Below are positions 27,772 to 37,568 of a stretch of DNA of 64,000 nt, piece by piece. The DNA lies in NCBI GenBank assembly GCA_964486455.1, contig CAZAMP010000001.1:62001-126000 (forward strand). Direction: 5' to 3'. This DNA comes from CAZAMP01 sp964486455 (lineage in GTDB: Bacteria; Eisenbacteria; RBG-16-71-46; CAZAMP01). A model generated the notes under the pieces. The model saw nothing but the letters and a program-made list of their open reading frames with translations, made no database searches and was not told where the DNA came from. Made by a program: the position numbers and the translations under genes. The first letter of the stretch is position 1. Each line of letters begins with the position of its first letter.

Positions 27772-29759
27772 GGCTCCCGCCTCATCTTGATCTCCTCGAT
27801 ACGATCCCTGAGCGAGGCGGCCTTCTCGAACTCGAGCTCGTCCGCCGCCCGCAGCATCTCGCGCGTAAGCTGAGCGATGAGTGCCTCTTTGTCCAGATGG
27901 TCGAGGCCACCGACGATTTCGGCGGCTTCGTCCACGTCCTTATCATCTTTCGCGTCGGCGACAAACGTGGCGGCACGAATTTCCTCGAGGCTCTTCGGAA
28001 CCGTGCGGGGCGTGATGCCGTGTTCGGTGTTGTAGTCGACCTGCCTCTCCCGTCGCCGCTCGGTCTCCCGGATGGCCGCGCCCATCGACTTCGTGATCCG
28101 GTCCGCGTAGAAGATAACCTTGCCGTTGACGTTTCTTGCGGCGCGTCCGGCGGTCTGGATGAGCGACGTTTCGGATCGCAGAAACCCTTCCTTGTCCGCG
28201 TCGAGAACGGCCACCAGGCTCACCTCAGGCAGATCCAGACCTTCCCGGAGCAAGTTGATGCCCACCAGCACGTCGAACTCGGCGAGCCTGAGGCCCCTGA
28301 GCAGCCTGACGCGCTCGATCGCGTCGACGTCGGCATGAAGGTAGCGCACGCGGATCCCCATTTCACCCAGGTAGTCCGTGAGGTCCTCCGCCATGCGCTT
28401 GGTGAGGGTGGTCACCAGCACCCGCTCCCGCTTCTCGGTCCTCTGCTTGATCTCTTCGAGCAGGTCGTCGATCTGCCCCTCTATGGGCCGGACCTGAATC
28501 TCGGGATCGATGAGCCCGGTCGGTCGGATGACCTGATCGATGATGACGCCGTGCGACTTCTCGATCTCATACTCCGCAGGTGTCGCCGAGACGAAGACGG
28601 CTTGGTGAACGTGAGATTCGAACTCGTCAAATCGCAGCGGCCGATTGTCGAGCGCCGACGGAAGGCGAAAACCAAAATCGACCAGATTCTCCTTCCGGGA
28701 TCGATCCCCCAGGTACATGCCGCGAATCTGAGGAATCGTCACGTGACTCTCGTCGACGACGATGAGGAAACGGTCCGGGAAATAGTCGAGCAGGGTCGCC
28801 GGCGGCTCGCCGGCCCGGCGGCCACTCAGGTGGCGAGAGTAGTTCTCGATCCCGGGGCAGTATCCCATCTCGCGAAGCATCTCCAGATCGTATCGAGTCC
28901 GCATCGACAGGCGCTGCGCCTCGAGAAGCTTGTTTTCCTTCAGGAGCCGCGCGTGCGTTTCGTCGAACTCCGCTTGGATGCTCTTGACCGCGTCTTCGAC
29001 ACGTTGGCGGGCGACGACGAAGTGGCTGGCCGGATAGATGGCCATGCGATCCCGAGTGTGGAGCTTCTTGCCGGTCAGCGGATCGATCTCATGAATGCTC
29101 TCGACCTCATCGCCGAACATCTCGATCCGAACCCCGTGCTCCTCGTAGGCGGGATAGACTTCCACGACGTCACCGCGAACGCGGAAGGTGCCGCGGCCGA
29201 GCGTCATATCATTCCGGCTGTACTGGATGTCCACGAGCCGGCGGAGAATTATCTCTCGTGGGATGGTTTGCCCGACCTCAACGAGCAGCATCAGGCCCTG
29301 GAAGCTTTCCGGATCACCCAGCCCGTAGATGCAGGACACGCTGGCGACGATTATCACGTCGTCACGGGCGATGAGATCGGCCGTCGCCTTCAGGCGCAGG
29401 CGATCGATATCTTCGTTGATCGAGGTGTCCTTCTCGATATACGTGTCGGTCGCGGGCAGGTAGGCCTCGGGCTGGTAGTAATCATAGTAGGAAACGAAGT
29501 ACCCGACGGCATTATGAGGGAAGTAGGCGCGGAATTCCCCGTAGAGCTGAGCCGCGAGCGTCTTGTTGTGGCTGATGACGAGCGTCGGAAGACCGAGCTG
29601 GGCAATAACGTTCGCGATCGTGAACGTCTTGCCCGATCCCGTGACACCGAGGAGCGTTTGAAAACGCCCGCCGCCTTTCAGCCCCTCCATGAGCTGATCG
29701 ATCGCTTGCGGTTGATCCCCCGTCGGGAAGTAGCTCGAGGTCAGCTCAAACCCTGACAT
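27768..29759 (-). CDS. uvrB: UvrABC excision nuclease subunit B
   Basis: 663 residues. UvrB is the damage-verifying helicase of nucleotide excision repair. Walker A is GVTGSGKT near residue 38; the beta-hairpin region with YYDYYQPEAY is present, as are the DESHV helicase motif II and the QTAGRAARN motif VI. The C-terminal UVR domain (EKAASLRDRIEEIK) that docks UvrC is intact. It starts 4 bp past the DUF4139 gene stop and overlaps nadC. Confidence 0.97.
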   Translation of the reverse strand: MSGFELTSSYFPTGDQPQAIDQLMEGLKGGGRFQTLLGVTGSGKTFTIANVIAQLGLPTLVISHNKTLAAQLYGEFRAYFPHNAVGYFVSYYDYYQPEAYLPATDTYIEKDTSINEDIDRLRLKATADLIARDDVIIVASVSCIYGLGDPESFQGLMLLVEVGQTIPREIILRRLVDIQYSRNDMTLGRGTFRVRGDVVEVYPAYEEHGVRIEMFGDEVESIHEIDPLTGKKLHTRDRMAIYPASHFVVARQRVEDAVKSIQAEFDETHARLLKENKLLEAQRLSMRTRYDLEMLREMGYCPGIENYSRHLSGRRAGEPPATLLDYFPDRFLIVVDESHVTIPQIRGMYLGDRSRKENLVDFGFRLPSALDNRPLRFDEFESHVHQAVFVSATPAEYEIEKSHGVIIDQVIRPTGLIDPEIQVRPIEGQIDDLLEEIKQRTEKRERVLVTTLTKRMAEDLTDYLGEMGIRVRYLHADVDAIERVRLLRGLRLAEFDVLVGINLLREGLDLPEVSLVAVLDADKEGFLRSETSLIQTAGRAARNVNGKVIFYADRITKSMGAAIRETERRRERQVDYNTEHGITPRTVPKSLEEIRAATFVADAKDDKDVDEAAEIVGGLDHLDKEALIAQLTREMLRAADELEFEKAASLRDRIEEIKMRREP

Positions 29760-29762
29760 GGC

Positions 29763-31100
29763 TCACCGATTGAAGCGAACGACGTAGTTCAGCACGCTCT
29801 CACCGTCAGGTTCGATCGGAACCCGGAACTCCACCTTCCAGGCGCTTTCCTTTTCATGGTCGTGCGTGCTGCTCAGGATCTTCCAGTCGCCGTGGAGACG
29901 TTCTTCGACAATGATCTCCACCGCTTCGTCTTTGTGATTGCGGAGCTTCACCTCGATCGTCTCTTCCGTCACCCGCGACGAGATCTTTCTGTGGTCCAGC
30001 ACGGCGCGTTCCGCGGCGAGATCGAACGCGTTTCCGAGCAGCAGCTCAATCGTTTCGTCCTTCGGTGTGTGGTCGACGAAGTCCTCGCCGATGAATTGGG
30101 CCCCACCCTTCGAATCGCCCTTGAATACACGGAGCTTACCGCGCGGCAGCGGCATTCCGAGCCCGATCGACTTCGCGTTCTTGAACTCGAGGGTCACTCC
30201 CACCTTCTCCCCGCCTCGATAGCGGTAGATCTTCTCAATCTCTTCAACCTCGGTGGTCGGGAAGAGCGTGACCTGTTTCGTCTGGCGGTCTTTGACCGTC
30301 ACCGGCCGGTTCAGGGAATAGAGGTGATACTCGAAGAGCGACTCTTCCTCGAACGCCATTTCGGGCGCCTTCGCGGCCATCGCGTGGTACTCGCGACGGC
30401 GACCGTCCATGGGCTCGACGGCCCGATGCACATCACCCGCGACGAGCTGAAGCGTCGCGTCTTCGTAGCTCGCGCCGGAGTTGTTCTCGAGAGAGACCCA
30501 TGCGGAAAGATCCAGGGCCGTGTCATCCTCGTTCACGAGAGCGACATACTCGGCGTGCCACTGCATGCCGTTGGTCAGATAGGACAGCGTGACCGCCCGC
30601 TCGCCGGCCGACTCCGACGAGAGCCGCCAGACCAGCGTCGGCCGCGTGCGGAGCCCCCCGGGCAGCTCCGGAAAATCAATGCGGTCCATTCGTTCTCTGG
30701 AGAGCACCATGACGCCGCTGTCAGCCACGAGCACGAGGCTGCCGCCGGAGTAGTTGACCAACCTGCCCGTAAACGCGTCGCCACCCTCGAGCACCGCGGT
30801 CACGGTCTGGTCCAGATACCGTTTCAGTATTCGATCCGCGCTCGCGAGGTCGTACTCGAAGTTCTGCTCGAGGACCCGGATCCCCTCTCCGGTGAGATGA
30901 ACCGAGGTGGGATCGAGGAGTGCCGAGACGTCGGCGACCTCGACGTCGTTCTCGCCTTCCTCCAGCGCGAACGTCCGACTGTCGCGAACGAGCGCCAGGT
31001 TGTTGTTGTACACCGTGAGATTGAGATCCCCCGCGATCACGGGCCCCGCAAGAATCAGCAGTGCGGGGAGCCATCCGAAACGCGAAACGTGCGGGCTCAT
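29763..31100 (-). CDS. DUF4139 domain exported protein
   Basis: 445 residues. A signal peptide (cut about IAG-DL, residue 24) precedes a beta-rich protein matching DUF4139: VYNNNLALVRDSR at the N-terminus, YLTNGMQWHAEYVA, and a C-terminal region with IEVKLRNHKDEAVEIIVEE. Function is unknown; homologues occur in many diderms and appear periplasmic or surface-associated. ATGA overlap with the valS stop and a GGAGG site show coupling to valS. Confidence 0.85.
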   Translation of the reverse strand: MSPHVSRFGWLPALLILAGPVIAGDLNLTVYNNNLALVRDSRTFALEEGENDVEVADVSALLDPTSVHLTGEGIRVLEQNFEYDLASADRILKRYLDQTVTAVLEGGDAFTGRLVNYSGGSLVLVADSGVMVLSRERMDRIDFPELPGGLRTRPTLVWRLSSESAGERAVTLSYLTNGMQWHAEYVALVNEDDTALDLSAWVSLENNSGASYEDATLQLVAGDVHRAVEPMDGRRREYHAMAAKAPEMAFEEESLFEYHLYSLNRPVTVKDRQTKQVTLFPTTEVEEIEKIYRYRGGEKVGVTLEFKNAKSIGLGMPLPRGKLRVFKGDSKGGAQFIGEDFVDHTPKDETIELLLGNAFDLAAERAVLDHRKISSRVTEETIEVKLRNHKDEAVEIIVEERLHGDWKILSSTHDHEKESAWKVEFRVPIEPDGESVLNYVVRFNR

Positions 31101-33745
31101 GAGTCTCCTCCTTCACTAGTGCCGGTCAGCACCGCGAGATTGCAGCTGAGCTTCTCGCGGTCGCTTTCCAGATTCTCGAGGCGCCGACGTTCACGCTCGA
31201 TGACATCCTTCGGGGCGCGCTCCAAGAAGTCCGAGTTGTTCAGTTTGTTGAACGCAGACTGATACAGATTGTTCACCTTTTCCAGTTCCTTCGACAGTCT
31301 CGCTTTCTCACTTTCCAGGTCGACGAGACCCTCGAGATGCACGAAGACCTCTACACCGTCGGCAACCGCAGCGGACGACGGCGCGGGCGGTTCGATTTCC
31401 GGACCGATCTCGATCGAACTCGCCTTCGCCAGAAGCGACATGTAGGGCCGCGCCTCCTCGAGCAGGCCTGCAACCTCGGCGGGGGTCCGGAGCGAGATTC
31501 GGACCTCCTTTCGATGTCCAACATTCGTTTCGCTCCGAATGTTCCGTACCGCTGTGATAACCGACTGAACGACCTTCATGCGCTCGTCGATCGCTGCGTC
31601 GGAGGCTTTCCCGACCGCCGGCCACGACTCGGCCATGATCGAATCGTCCCGGCCCGGGATGAACGACCATATCTCCTCGGTGAGAAACGGCATGAACGGA
31701 TGGAGGAGCCTGAGCAAACTCTCGAGAATCTCCAGAAGAGTGATCCGTGCGGCGCGCTGTTCCTCGGCATCATCCGATCGGAGATGCACTTTCGACATCT
31801 CCACGTACCAGTCACAGTACTCATGCCAGATGAAGTCATAGAGGAGATGCGCGGCCTCGCTGAACTCGTATCGGCCCAAATACGCGTCCACTTCGTTGGA
31901 CACGGCCGCGAAGCGCGAACGGATCCAGCGATCCGCCCCCGACCCGCGCGGGACCGGGCTTGGGTCCGGGCGCGTTCCACCGACGTTCATCAGGACGAAA
32001 CGAGAAACCTGCCAGACCTTGTTGGCGAAGAAGAGACCCGTCTCCACCTTTTTCTCGGCGAAAGCCACGTCGCCGTCCTTGGGCGTCAGGTAGATCATCG
32101 TGAAACGAAGCGCATCCGCACCGTACTTCGCGATCACGTCGAGCGGGTCGGGCGAGTTGCCGAGCGTCTTCTCCATCTTTCTGCCGGTGTCGTCGCGAAC
32201 GATGCCGTGAAGGTAGACCTCGCGAAACGGAACGTCGCCGCGGAACTTGAGTCCCGCCATGATCATCCGCGCTACCCAGAAGAAGATGATGTCCGGACCG
32301 GTGACGAGCGTGTTTCCCGGGTAGTAGGCCGCAAGATCGTCGGTCTCCTCCGGCCAGCCCAGCGTCGAGAACGGCCATAGCCACGACGAGAACCAGGTAT
32401 CGAGCACGTCGGGATCCTGCTCGAAGCTCTCAGCGCCGCATGATTTGCATCGGGTGGTCTCTTCCTCGAGGTGCTCCTCACCGCATCCCGTGCAATACCA
32501 GATCGGGATCCGATGTCCCCACCAGAGCTGTCGGCTGATACACCAATCCCGGATGTTCTCCATCCAGTTGAAATATGTCTTGGTCCATCGCTCGGGATAG
32601 AAGCGAACCCGACCGTCACGAACGGCATCGATGGCGGGCTGCGCCAAAGGCTCCATACGGACAAACCACTGCCGGCTCACGGTCGGCTCGACAACGGTCT
32701 TGTCCCGGTAGCAGTGCCCGATCGCATGCGTGTGCTCGGTCTTCTTCACCAGGAGTCCCGCCTCGTCGAAGCGCCTGACAACCTCATCACGGGCGGCTTC
32801 GCGCGACAGGCCGGCCAGCGGCCCCGCCGCCTCGGTCGTGCGCCCCCGGGCGTCCAGGATCGAGATGATCGTCAGACCGTGCCGCTTGCCGATCTCGAAG
32901 TCGTTAGGATCGTGACCGGGAGTGACCTTCACCGCCCCCGTGCCGAACTCCGGATCCACCCACTCGTCGGCGATAACCGGCACTTTCCGTTCGACGATCG
33001 GAAGCCGAACCGTCTTCCCGATGAGATCCCGGTAGCGCTCGTCTCCAGGATGAACGGCAACCGCCGTGTCACCCAGCATGGTCTCGGGTCGCGTGGTGGC
33101 GACGGTGACGTGTCCCTCTCCGTCCGAGCGCGGGTAGTTCAGATACCAGAGGTTTCCCTTCGCCTCACGGTGTTCGACTTCCTCGTCCGATAGCGCCGAC
33201 CCGCACTCCGGGCACCAATTGACCAGGTAGTCGCCTCGGTAGATCAGCCCCTCTTTGTAGAGCCGAACAAAGACCTCGCGAACGGCGCGTGACAGACCCT
33301 CATCCAGTGTGAAGCGCTCGCGATCCCAATCGAGAGAACACCCCAGCCTTCTGAGCTGCTTGGTGATCGTACCGCCGAACTGATTGCGCCACTCCCAACA
33401 TCGGTCGACGAACGCGGCGCGGCCTAGCGCCTCCATGTCGACATCCTCGGAGCGAAGCTGGGCCTTGACCTTGTTCTGAGTGGCGATGCCGGCATGATCG
33501 GTCCCCGGCAGCCAGAGCACCTCCCGCCCCTTGAGTCGCTGCCAGCGTATCAGGATGTCCTGCAGACCGTTGTTGAGAATATGACCCATGTGGAGGATCC
33601 CGGTGATGTTCGGCGGCGGGATCATGATGACGTACCTCTCGGCACCGGAGGATGCCTCCGGCCCAAATCGTCCGTCCTTGACCCAACGCTCGTACCAGCG
33701 AGATTCGACGTCGGGTGCGTCGTAAGTCTTGGGCAGCCGCGCCAC
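31097..33745 (-). CDS. valS: valyl-tRNA synthetase
   Basis: 882 residues from a GTG with GGAGG five bases upstream. The class I HIGH motif is within PPPNITGILHMGH, and editing (CP1) domain features (TTRPETMLGDTAVAVHP) are clear. ISRQLWWGHRIPIWYC is typical of ValRS. The second signature is KMEKT instead of KMSKS (32,166-32,180, about residue 522). A C-terminal coiled coil (the ValRS tRNA-binding arm) ends the protein. It heads the valS-DUF4139-uvrB-nadC-birA run. Confidence 0.96.
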   Translation of the reverse strand: MARLPKTYDAPDVESRWYERWVKDGRFGPEASSGAERYVIMIPPPNITGILHMGHILNNGLQDILIRWQRLKGREVLWLPGTDHAGIATQNKVKAQLRSEDVDMEALGRAAFVDRCWEWRNQFGGTITKQLRRLGCSLDWDRERFTLDEGLSRAVREVFVRLYKEGLIYRGDYLVNWCPECGSALSDEEVEHREAKGNLWYLNYPRSDGEGHVTVATTRPETMLGDTAVAVHPGDERYRDLIGKTVRLPIVERKVPVIADEWVDPEFGTGAVKVTPGHDPNDFEIGKRHGLTIISILDARGRTTEAAGPLAGLSREAARDEVVRRFDEAGLLVKKTEHTHAIGHCYRDKTVVEPTVSRQWFVRMEPLAQPAIDAVRDGRVRFYPERWTKTYFNWMENIRDWCISRQLWWGHRIPIWYCTGCGEEHLEEETTRCKSCGAESFEQDPDVLDTWFSSWLWPFSTLGWPEETDDLAAYYPGNTLVTGPDIIFFWVARMIMAGLKFRGDVPFREVYLHGIVRDDTGRKMEKTLGNSPDPLDVIAKYGADALRFTMIYLTPKDGDVAFAEKKVETGLFFANKVWQVSRFVLMNVGGTRPDPSPVPRGSGADRWIRSRFAAVSNEVDAYLGRYEFSEAAHLLYDFIWHEYCDWYVEMSKVHLRSDDAEEQRAARITLLEILESLLRLLHPFMPFLTEEIWSFIPGRDDSIMAESWPAVGKASDAAIDERMKVVQSVITAVRNIRSETNVGHRKEVRISLRTPAEVAGLLEEARPYMSLLAKASSIEIGPEIEPPAPSSAAVADGVEVFVHLEGLVDLESEKARLSKELEKVNNLYQSAFNKLNNSDFLERAPKDVIERERRRLENLESDREKLSCNLAVLTGTSEGGDS

Positions 33746-33814
33746 GAGACCTCCGTTCGGGGATTTCCGGCCTGAATACAGGCGAAGCGACGTAGGGTTG
33801 AATGAGTGCGGGAG

Positions 33815-33844
33815 AGGCTAGCAGCCGACGCGCGGAAGGGTCAA
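33815..33844 (-). promoter_or_regulatory. putative sigma70 promoter for valS
   Basis: TTGACC (33839-33844), 18-base spacer, TAGCCT (33815-33820) on the minus strand. The -35 overlaps the stop codon of the histidine kinase gene upstream. It gives a leader of about 60 bases to the valS GTG. Confidence 0.4.
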
Positions 33845-35199
33845 GATCGCGCTTCCCAGACGGGCAAAGGCTGCGGGGCGTCGTCGGCGGTCGTCTCGCG
33901 ATCCGCCGCGCCGGCGGGTCGAGGCCGGTGAGGTAGGACGAAGTGGAAAGTGCTTCCCTCACCGAGGCGGCTTTCCACCCACATGCGGCCGCCATGACCT
34001 CGAACGAGTCCGTGCGAGATCACGAGCCCGAGCCCGGTGCCACCGGATCGACGCGATGCGCCCGTATCGATCTGCGTGAACTTGCGAAAGAGCTTCGGCA
34101 GGTCATCCGCCGCGATGCCGCATCCACGATCCCAGACCGACACCTGAACACCATCATCGATCGGAACCGCCGTGATTCCCACCTCCTCGCCCACCGGTGA
34201 GAACTTGACGGCGTTGGAGATGAGGTTCGTGAGAACCTGCGTGACGCGGTCTTGGTCCGCGGCAACCTTCTGCAGTCCGTCAGACACGTCGACGGTTAGC
34301 CGAACACCGGCGTCGGTCGCGATGGGCAGCAGCTCGCGGACCGTCCTGCGGATCGTCTCCGAGAGGTCCACCGGTTTGAGGACGAGACGAAGTCTCGAGG
34401 CTTCGAGTCTGCTGAAATCGAGAATGTCGTTCACGATGGAGAGCAACCGCCTGGAGTTTGCGTCGCAGATCTCGACCAACTCCAGCTGCGCGGGATCGAG
34501 ATGCGTCGTATGGCCGTCCCGCAAGATGTCGAGTGTCCCCATGATGGCCGTCAGCGGTGTTCGGATCTCGTGCGAAACCATGGCGACGAAGTCGGAACGG
34601 ATCTCATCCAACTCCTTAAGTTTCTGGTGTATTCGCGCATTTCCAACGGCGTTAGCGGCCTGCATCGCAAACAGCATCAGATACTCTTCGTCCTCGTCGG
34701 TGAACGCGCCGTTCGCGCTGTCGACTACGACAAGGAACCCAATGACGCGACGGTTGATCTCCAGGCGTGCAACGAGCGCTCCCCGCGCATTCATGAGCCG
34801 GACCAACGAATCGCCCGACCACTGGTCTAGCTCTGATGGACCGAGGCGTAGCGTGACGTGATGATCCAGCACCTCGGCGAGAAGGCCGCCGGAGAAGACA
34901 TGGTCGCGGCACTCCGTCTCCGTGAGATCGATGCCATGGCTCGCCTGGCAGCGAAACTCGTGGGGCGCGCCCTCCACGGAGAGAAGCAGCCCGCCTCTGG
35001 CGTTAAGAAGCTCGGAGGCGCCGCAAACGATCAGCTGCAGCGTCGCGTCGAGATCGAGACTCGACGTGATGTCGCGACCGAGAGCATGGAGGTTTCGAAA
35101 CCTCTCCGTCGCGCTCTCCACCTCGTGCCGCAGGTTCGCCCCGTGCCAGTACGACAATGAGTTGGCCTCGCGGGCGAGCTCCGGGGAATCCCGCTTCAT
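33841..35199 (-). CDS. GAF-domain sensor histidine kinase
   Basis: 452 residues, soluble (no transmembrane helix). A GAF domain spans about residues 35-190 (LHALGRDITSSLDLDATLQLI onset). HisKA has the H-box in MVSHEIRTPLTAIMG near residue 213. HATPase_c carries N box (LISNAVKFSP), G1 (WDRGCGI) and G2 (GGTGLGLVI). It ends the flagellar cluster, 22 bases after the GGDEF gene, with no response regulator beside it. The signal is unknown; a motility-linked role is inferred from position only. Confidence 0.9.
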   Translation of the reverse strand: MKRDSPELAREANSLSYWHGANLRHEVESATERFRNLHALGRDITSSLDLDATLQLIVCGASELLNARGGLLLSVEGAPHEFRCQASHGIDLTETECRDHVFSGGLLAEVLDHHVTLRLGPSELDQWSGDSLVRLMNARGALVARLEINRRVIGFLVVVDSANGAFTDEDEEYLMLFAMQAANAVGNARIHQKLKELDEIRSDFVAMVSHEIRTPLTAIMGTLDILRDGHTTHLDPAQLELVEICDANSRRLLSIVNDILDFSRLEASRLRLVLKPVDLSETIRRTVRELLPIATDAGVRLTVDVSDGLQKVAADQDRVTQVLTNLISNAVKFSPVGEEVGITAVPIDDGVQVSVWDRGCGIAADDLPKLFRKFTQIDTGASRRSGGTGLGLVISHGLVRGHGGRMWVESRLGEGSTFHFVLPHRPRPAGAADRETTADDAPQPLPVWEARS

Positions 35200-35221
35200 A
35201 CCCTATGAACCTCCGAGCGCG

Positions 35222-36466
35222 CTAGTGCATCGCGACGGCCGGGAACGCGACGGCACGGTTCGGGCCGTCCTTCTTCGCCAGGAACAACGCCTGCTCCGCC
35301 TTGGCGATCAGATCGAGGTCCCCCTCCGCGTCCTCCGGGAACGAGGCGACGCCCACGGAAACCGTCACCCGACGCTTCTGTGGAAACGTGTGCGTCTCGA
35401 TGCACTTCCGAAGACGTTCCGCCGCGATTGCCGCGTCTTCCGGAGTGGTCGCCGGCATGAGAATGGCGAACTCCTCGCCGCCGTATCGGGAGAGAATGTC
35501 CGATGCCCGCGTGTTCGCGCGAAGCTGCTTTGAGATCTCCGTGAGAACGCGATCACCCGCCTGATTGCCGAAGCGGGAATTGAACGCCGCCAATGCATCG
35601 ACATCGATCAGGACGAACGACAGCGGCTGGTAGCTCCGACGTGCACGCTCGATTTCCTGGTTCAATCGTTCCTGGAAGTGGCGCCGCCCGTAGAGTCCGG
35701 TCAGTCGGTCGGTGAGCGATTGCCGCCTGGCTTCTTCCTTCATTTGGACGCGCTGGAGACTTCCGGCAGCGAGGCCCCCGATCAGCCCGACGATCCTGAG
35801 ATCGTCCTCATCGAACGCCCGCGCTTTCGAATGACTCAGATTGATCACGCCGATCATGTCACGCTGAACAACGACCGGAACGGACAGGAACGACCGGATT
35901 TCCGGAGCGCCTTTGCGACCGACGCGTCCCAGCTCCGCAATGAGGATCGGCTTCTTCTTCTTGGCAACCCACGCGCTGAAACCGAACCCGAAGTCGAACT
36001 TCACGTCGTCGATCAGATCCACATTGCGTCCGCGCGTCGCCACGGGCTCCAGCCGCTGCTCTTCGCGGTCGACCAGGAAGAGCGTTCCGTTCTCGAACGA
36101 AACGGCCTTCTGTAGAAGTGTGAGGACCTTCCCGAAGAGCTCGGCCTCGTTCGCTTCGGATTCCAACAGCGTCTTGAAGACGAGGAGCAACTCCATCTCC
36201 CGGGCCTCACGATGCTCGGTGGCATCCTCGACCGACTTCGTCAGCGCTGAGTTGACCCGGTTGTTCAGTGACACGGCCGTCGAAAGGACGTCCGAAGAAC
36301 GCTTCTGGGCAACGGCACGATCAACGGCGTTCCCGAGACGCTTGTGCTCACGAGATGTAACGAATCCCTTTTGGCCGAGCGTTTCGAGCAGGCGATGTTG
36401 GGACTTTTGGAACTTGGTGGTCATCTCGACGAGTCGTCGCGAACCACTCCCGTTTCTCTTCTTCAT
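35222..36466 (-). CDS. GAF-GGDEF diguanylate cyclase
   Basis: 414 residues; ATG with AGGAGG upstream. A helical N-terminus (about residues 1-105) precedes a GAF domain, then a GGDEF domain. The active-site signature is GGEEF, competent for c-di-GMP synthesis, and the inhibitory I-site RxxD is present as RASD five residues upstream. No membrane segment. It lies downstream of sigma28, the SwrB-like gene and a small ORF in the same direction, suggesting the cluster sets c-di-GMP level together with motility (inference). Confidence 0.92.
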   Translation of the reverse strand: MKKRNGSGSRRLVEMTTKFQKSQHRLLETLGQKGFVTSREHKRLGNAVDRAVAQKRSSDVLSTAVSLNNRVNSALTKSVEDATEHREAREMELLLVFKTLLESEANEAELFGKVLTLLQKAVSFENGTLFLVDREEQRLEPVATRGRNVDLIDDVKFDFGFGFSAWVAKKKKPILIAELGRVGRKGAPEIRSFLSVPVVVQRDMIGVINLSHSKARAFDEDDLRIVGLIGGLAAGSLQRVQMKEEARRQSLTDRLTGLYGRRHFQERLNQEIERARRSYQPLSFVLIDVDALAAFNSRFGNQAGDRVLTEISKQLRANTRASDILSRYGGEEFAILMPATTPEDAAIAAERLRKCIETHTFPQKRRVTVSVGVASFPEDAEGDLDLIAKAEQALFLAKKDGPNRAVAFPAVAMH

Positions 36467-36498
36467 CCAATCCTCCTGGCACGGCGATCTGCGGTGCC

Positions 36499-36816
36499 CT
36501 ACGCGCGAAGATTCATTCCGTCCGAGGCACTTTCACCCACGGGCAGCGTCCAGAACGCGCCCCCCCCCGTGAGTCGCCTCAGCCGCGGGACCTTCCCCGC
36601 CGTGACGACCTCGAGATAGAGCGCATCGCCGGTCTCGACCGTCGGATCCATCCAGGCCATCAGGCGAACGCCCCTGATGTCCAGGACCGTGAGCGGTCCC
36701 GCGATGCGCCGACTCACCGTCGCCTCGACCCGGTCGCCGGGCTTGAGTCCGAGCTGCTTTCCGAATCGCGAGCGCTTGCCCGCGGATTCGGGGCGACGAA
36801 CCCTGACGATCCTCAT
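36499..36816 (-). CDS. small protein of the flagellar cluster, unrecognised (FliK N-domain-like composition)
   Basis: 105 residues. The first half is beta-rich: LGLKPGDRVEATVSRRIAGP then LTVLDIRGVRLMAW, followed by a DALYLEVVTAGKVPRLRRL segment. This pattern (a small barrel around a GDxVEA turn) recalls the N-terminal regions of some FliK-like proteins, but I cannot assign it. The ATG overlaps the stop of the SwrB-like gene (ATGA), so it is co-translated. No signal peptide or membrane segment. Confidence 0.6.
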   Translation of the reverse strand: MRIVRVRRPESAGKRSRFGKQLGLKPGDRVEATVSRRIAGPLTVLDIRGVRLMAWMDPTVETGDALYLEVVTAGKVPRLRRLTGGGAFWTLPVGESASDGMNLRA

Positions 36817-37568
36817 CGACCCGTCTCCATGCGGAGGATGAAGTTCACCTCTCCGGGGCCGAGTTGGAGGCGCCGCCCGATCTCGTGCGCCTCGATTCCG
36901 TCGCGGGCCAAGGTCAGCACGCTCTGACGCATACCGCCCGTCCCGTGGCCGTTCGTGCCGGCCGCACGGGGCTCGATCTTGGGGTCACGAGGTTTCGCAT
37001 CGCTCTTCGTCTCACTCTTTGCAGAGACCTTGGCATCGCCTCTGCTTTCGCTACCGCGGTTACGTTCGCCGTCGCTCGCGCATTCGGAATTGGAAACATC
37101 AGTCAGGATTCGATCATAGAGTCTCGTCAGCAACCCATCGAACTCCCGGAGACCGGTTCGCACACGGTCCTCGAGATGGCGCAGCTCGTCAGCGGTCTGA
37201 GAGCGCCCGTGAACGAGCCCCCTCCGGACCGCCACCAACAGGACACCCACGGCCAAGGCCGCGCTGAGCACCGCCGTGAACAATACGGCGCGCACCAACT
37301 CACCGGTCGTGACATACCCTTCGAGATCGGAGAAGTACTGCTCGCCACGCGCCCGGCGGGTGAGATCCTCTTCCCAGATCCCCATGCGGTCTTCGCGGGC
37401 CTTGAGCTCGGCTTCCCGCTTCACGATATCCTGCTGCTGAAGAAGGAGCTGTCCGGTCGGCAACGCTTCCTCCGGCTGGGGATCGGAGACGTCGGCCTCG
37501 GCGGCCGCTCCGAAGAGAGCGACGAAGAGCACTACCGTTAGGAATGCTCTACGCGACCACGTCGACAT
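36813..37568 (-). CDS. SwrB/DUF6115-like membrane protein with C-terminal HTH-like helix pair
   Basis: 251 residues from the ATG at 37568 with GAGGAGG upstream. Order: signal-like hydrophobic segment (residues 8-23); coiled coil rich in Glu/Arg/Lys (about 40-75); a transmembrane helix (about 90-113); a charged, low-complexity linker; and a C-terminal motif (TLARDGIEAHEIGRRLQLGP then GEVNFIL) like the end of B. subtilis SwrB/YlxL and DUF6115. SwrB follows sigD at the end of the Bacillus fla/che operon and promotes flagellar export-apparatus activation. The same placement after sigma28 here supports the call. Confidence 0.65.
   Translation of the reverse strand: MSTWSRRAFLTVVLFVALFGAAAEADVSDPQPEEALPTGQLLLQQQDIVKREAELKAREDRMGIWEEDLTRRARGEQYFSDLEGYVTTGELVRAVLFTAVLSAALAVGVLLVAVRRGLVHGRSQTADELRHLEDRVRTGLREFDGLLTRLYDRILTDVSNSECASDGERNRGSESRGDAKVSAKSETKSDAKPRDPKIEPRAAGTNGHGTGGMRQSVLTLARDGIEAHEIGRRLQLGPGEVNFILRMETGR

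Noticed and set aside
36473..36490. TGGCACG upstream of the GGDEF gene
   Set aside because: It is on the plus strand, facing away from the gene, and the -12 spacing is off by one.
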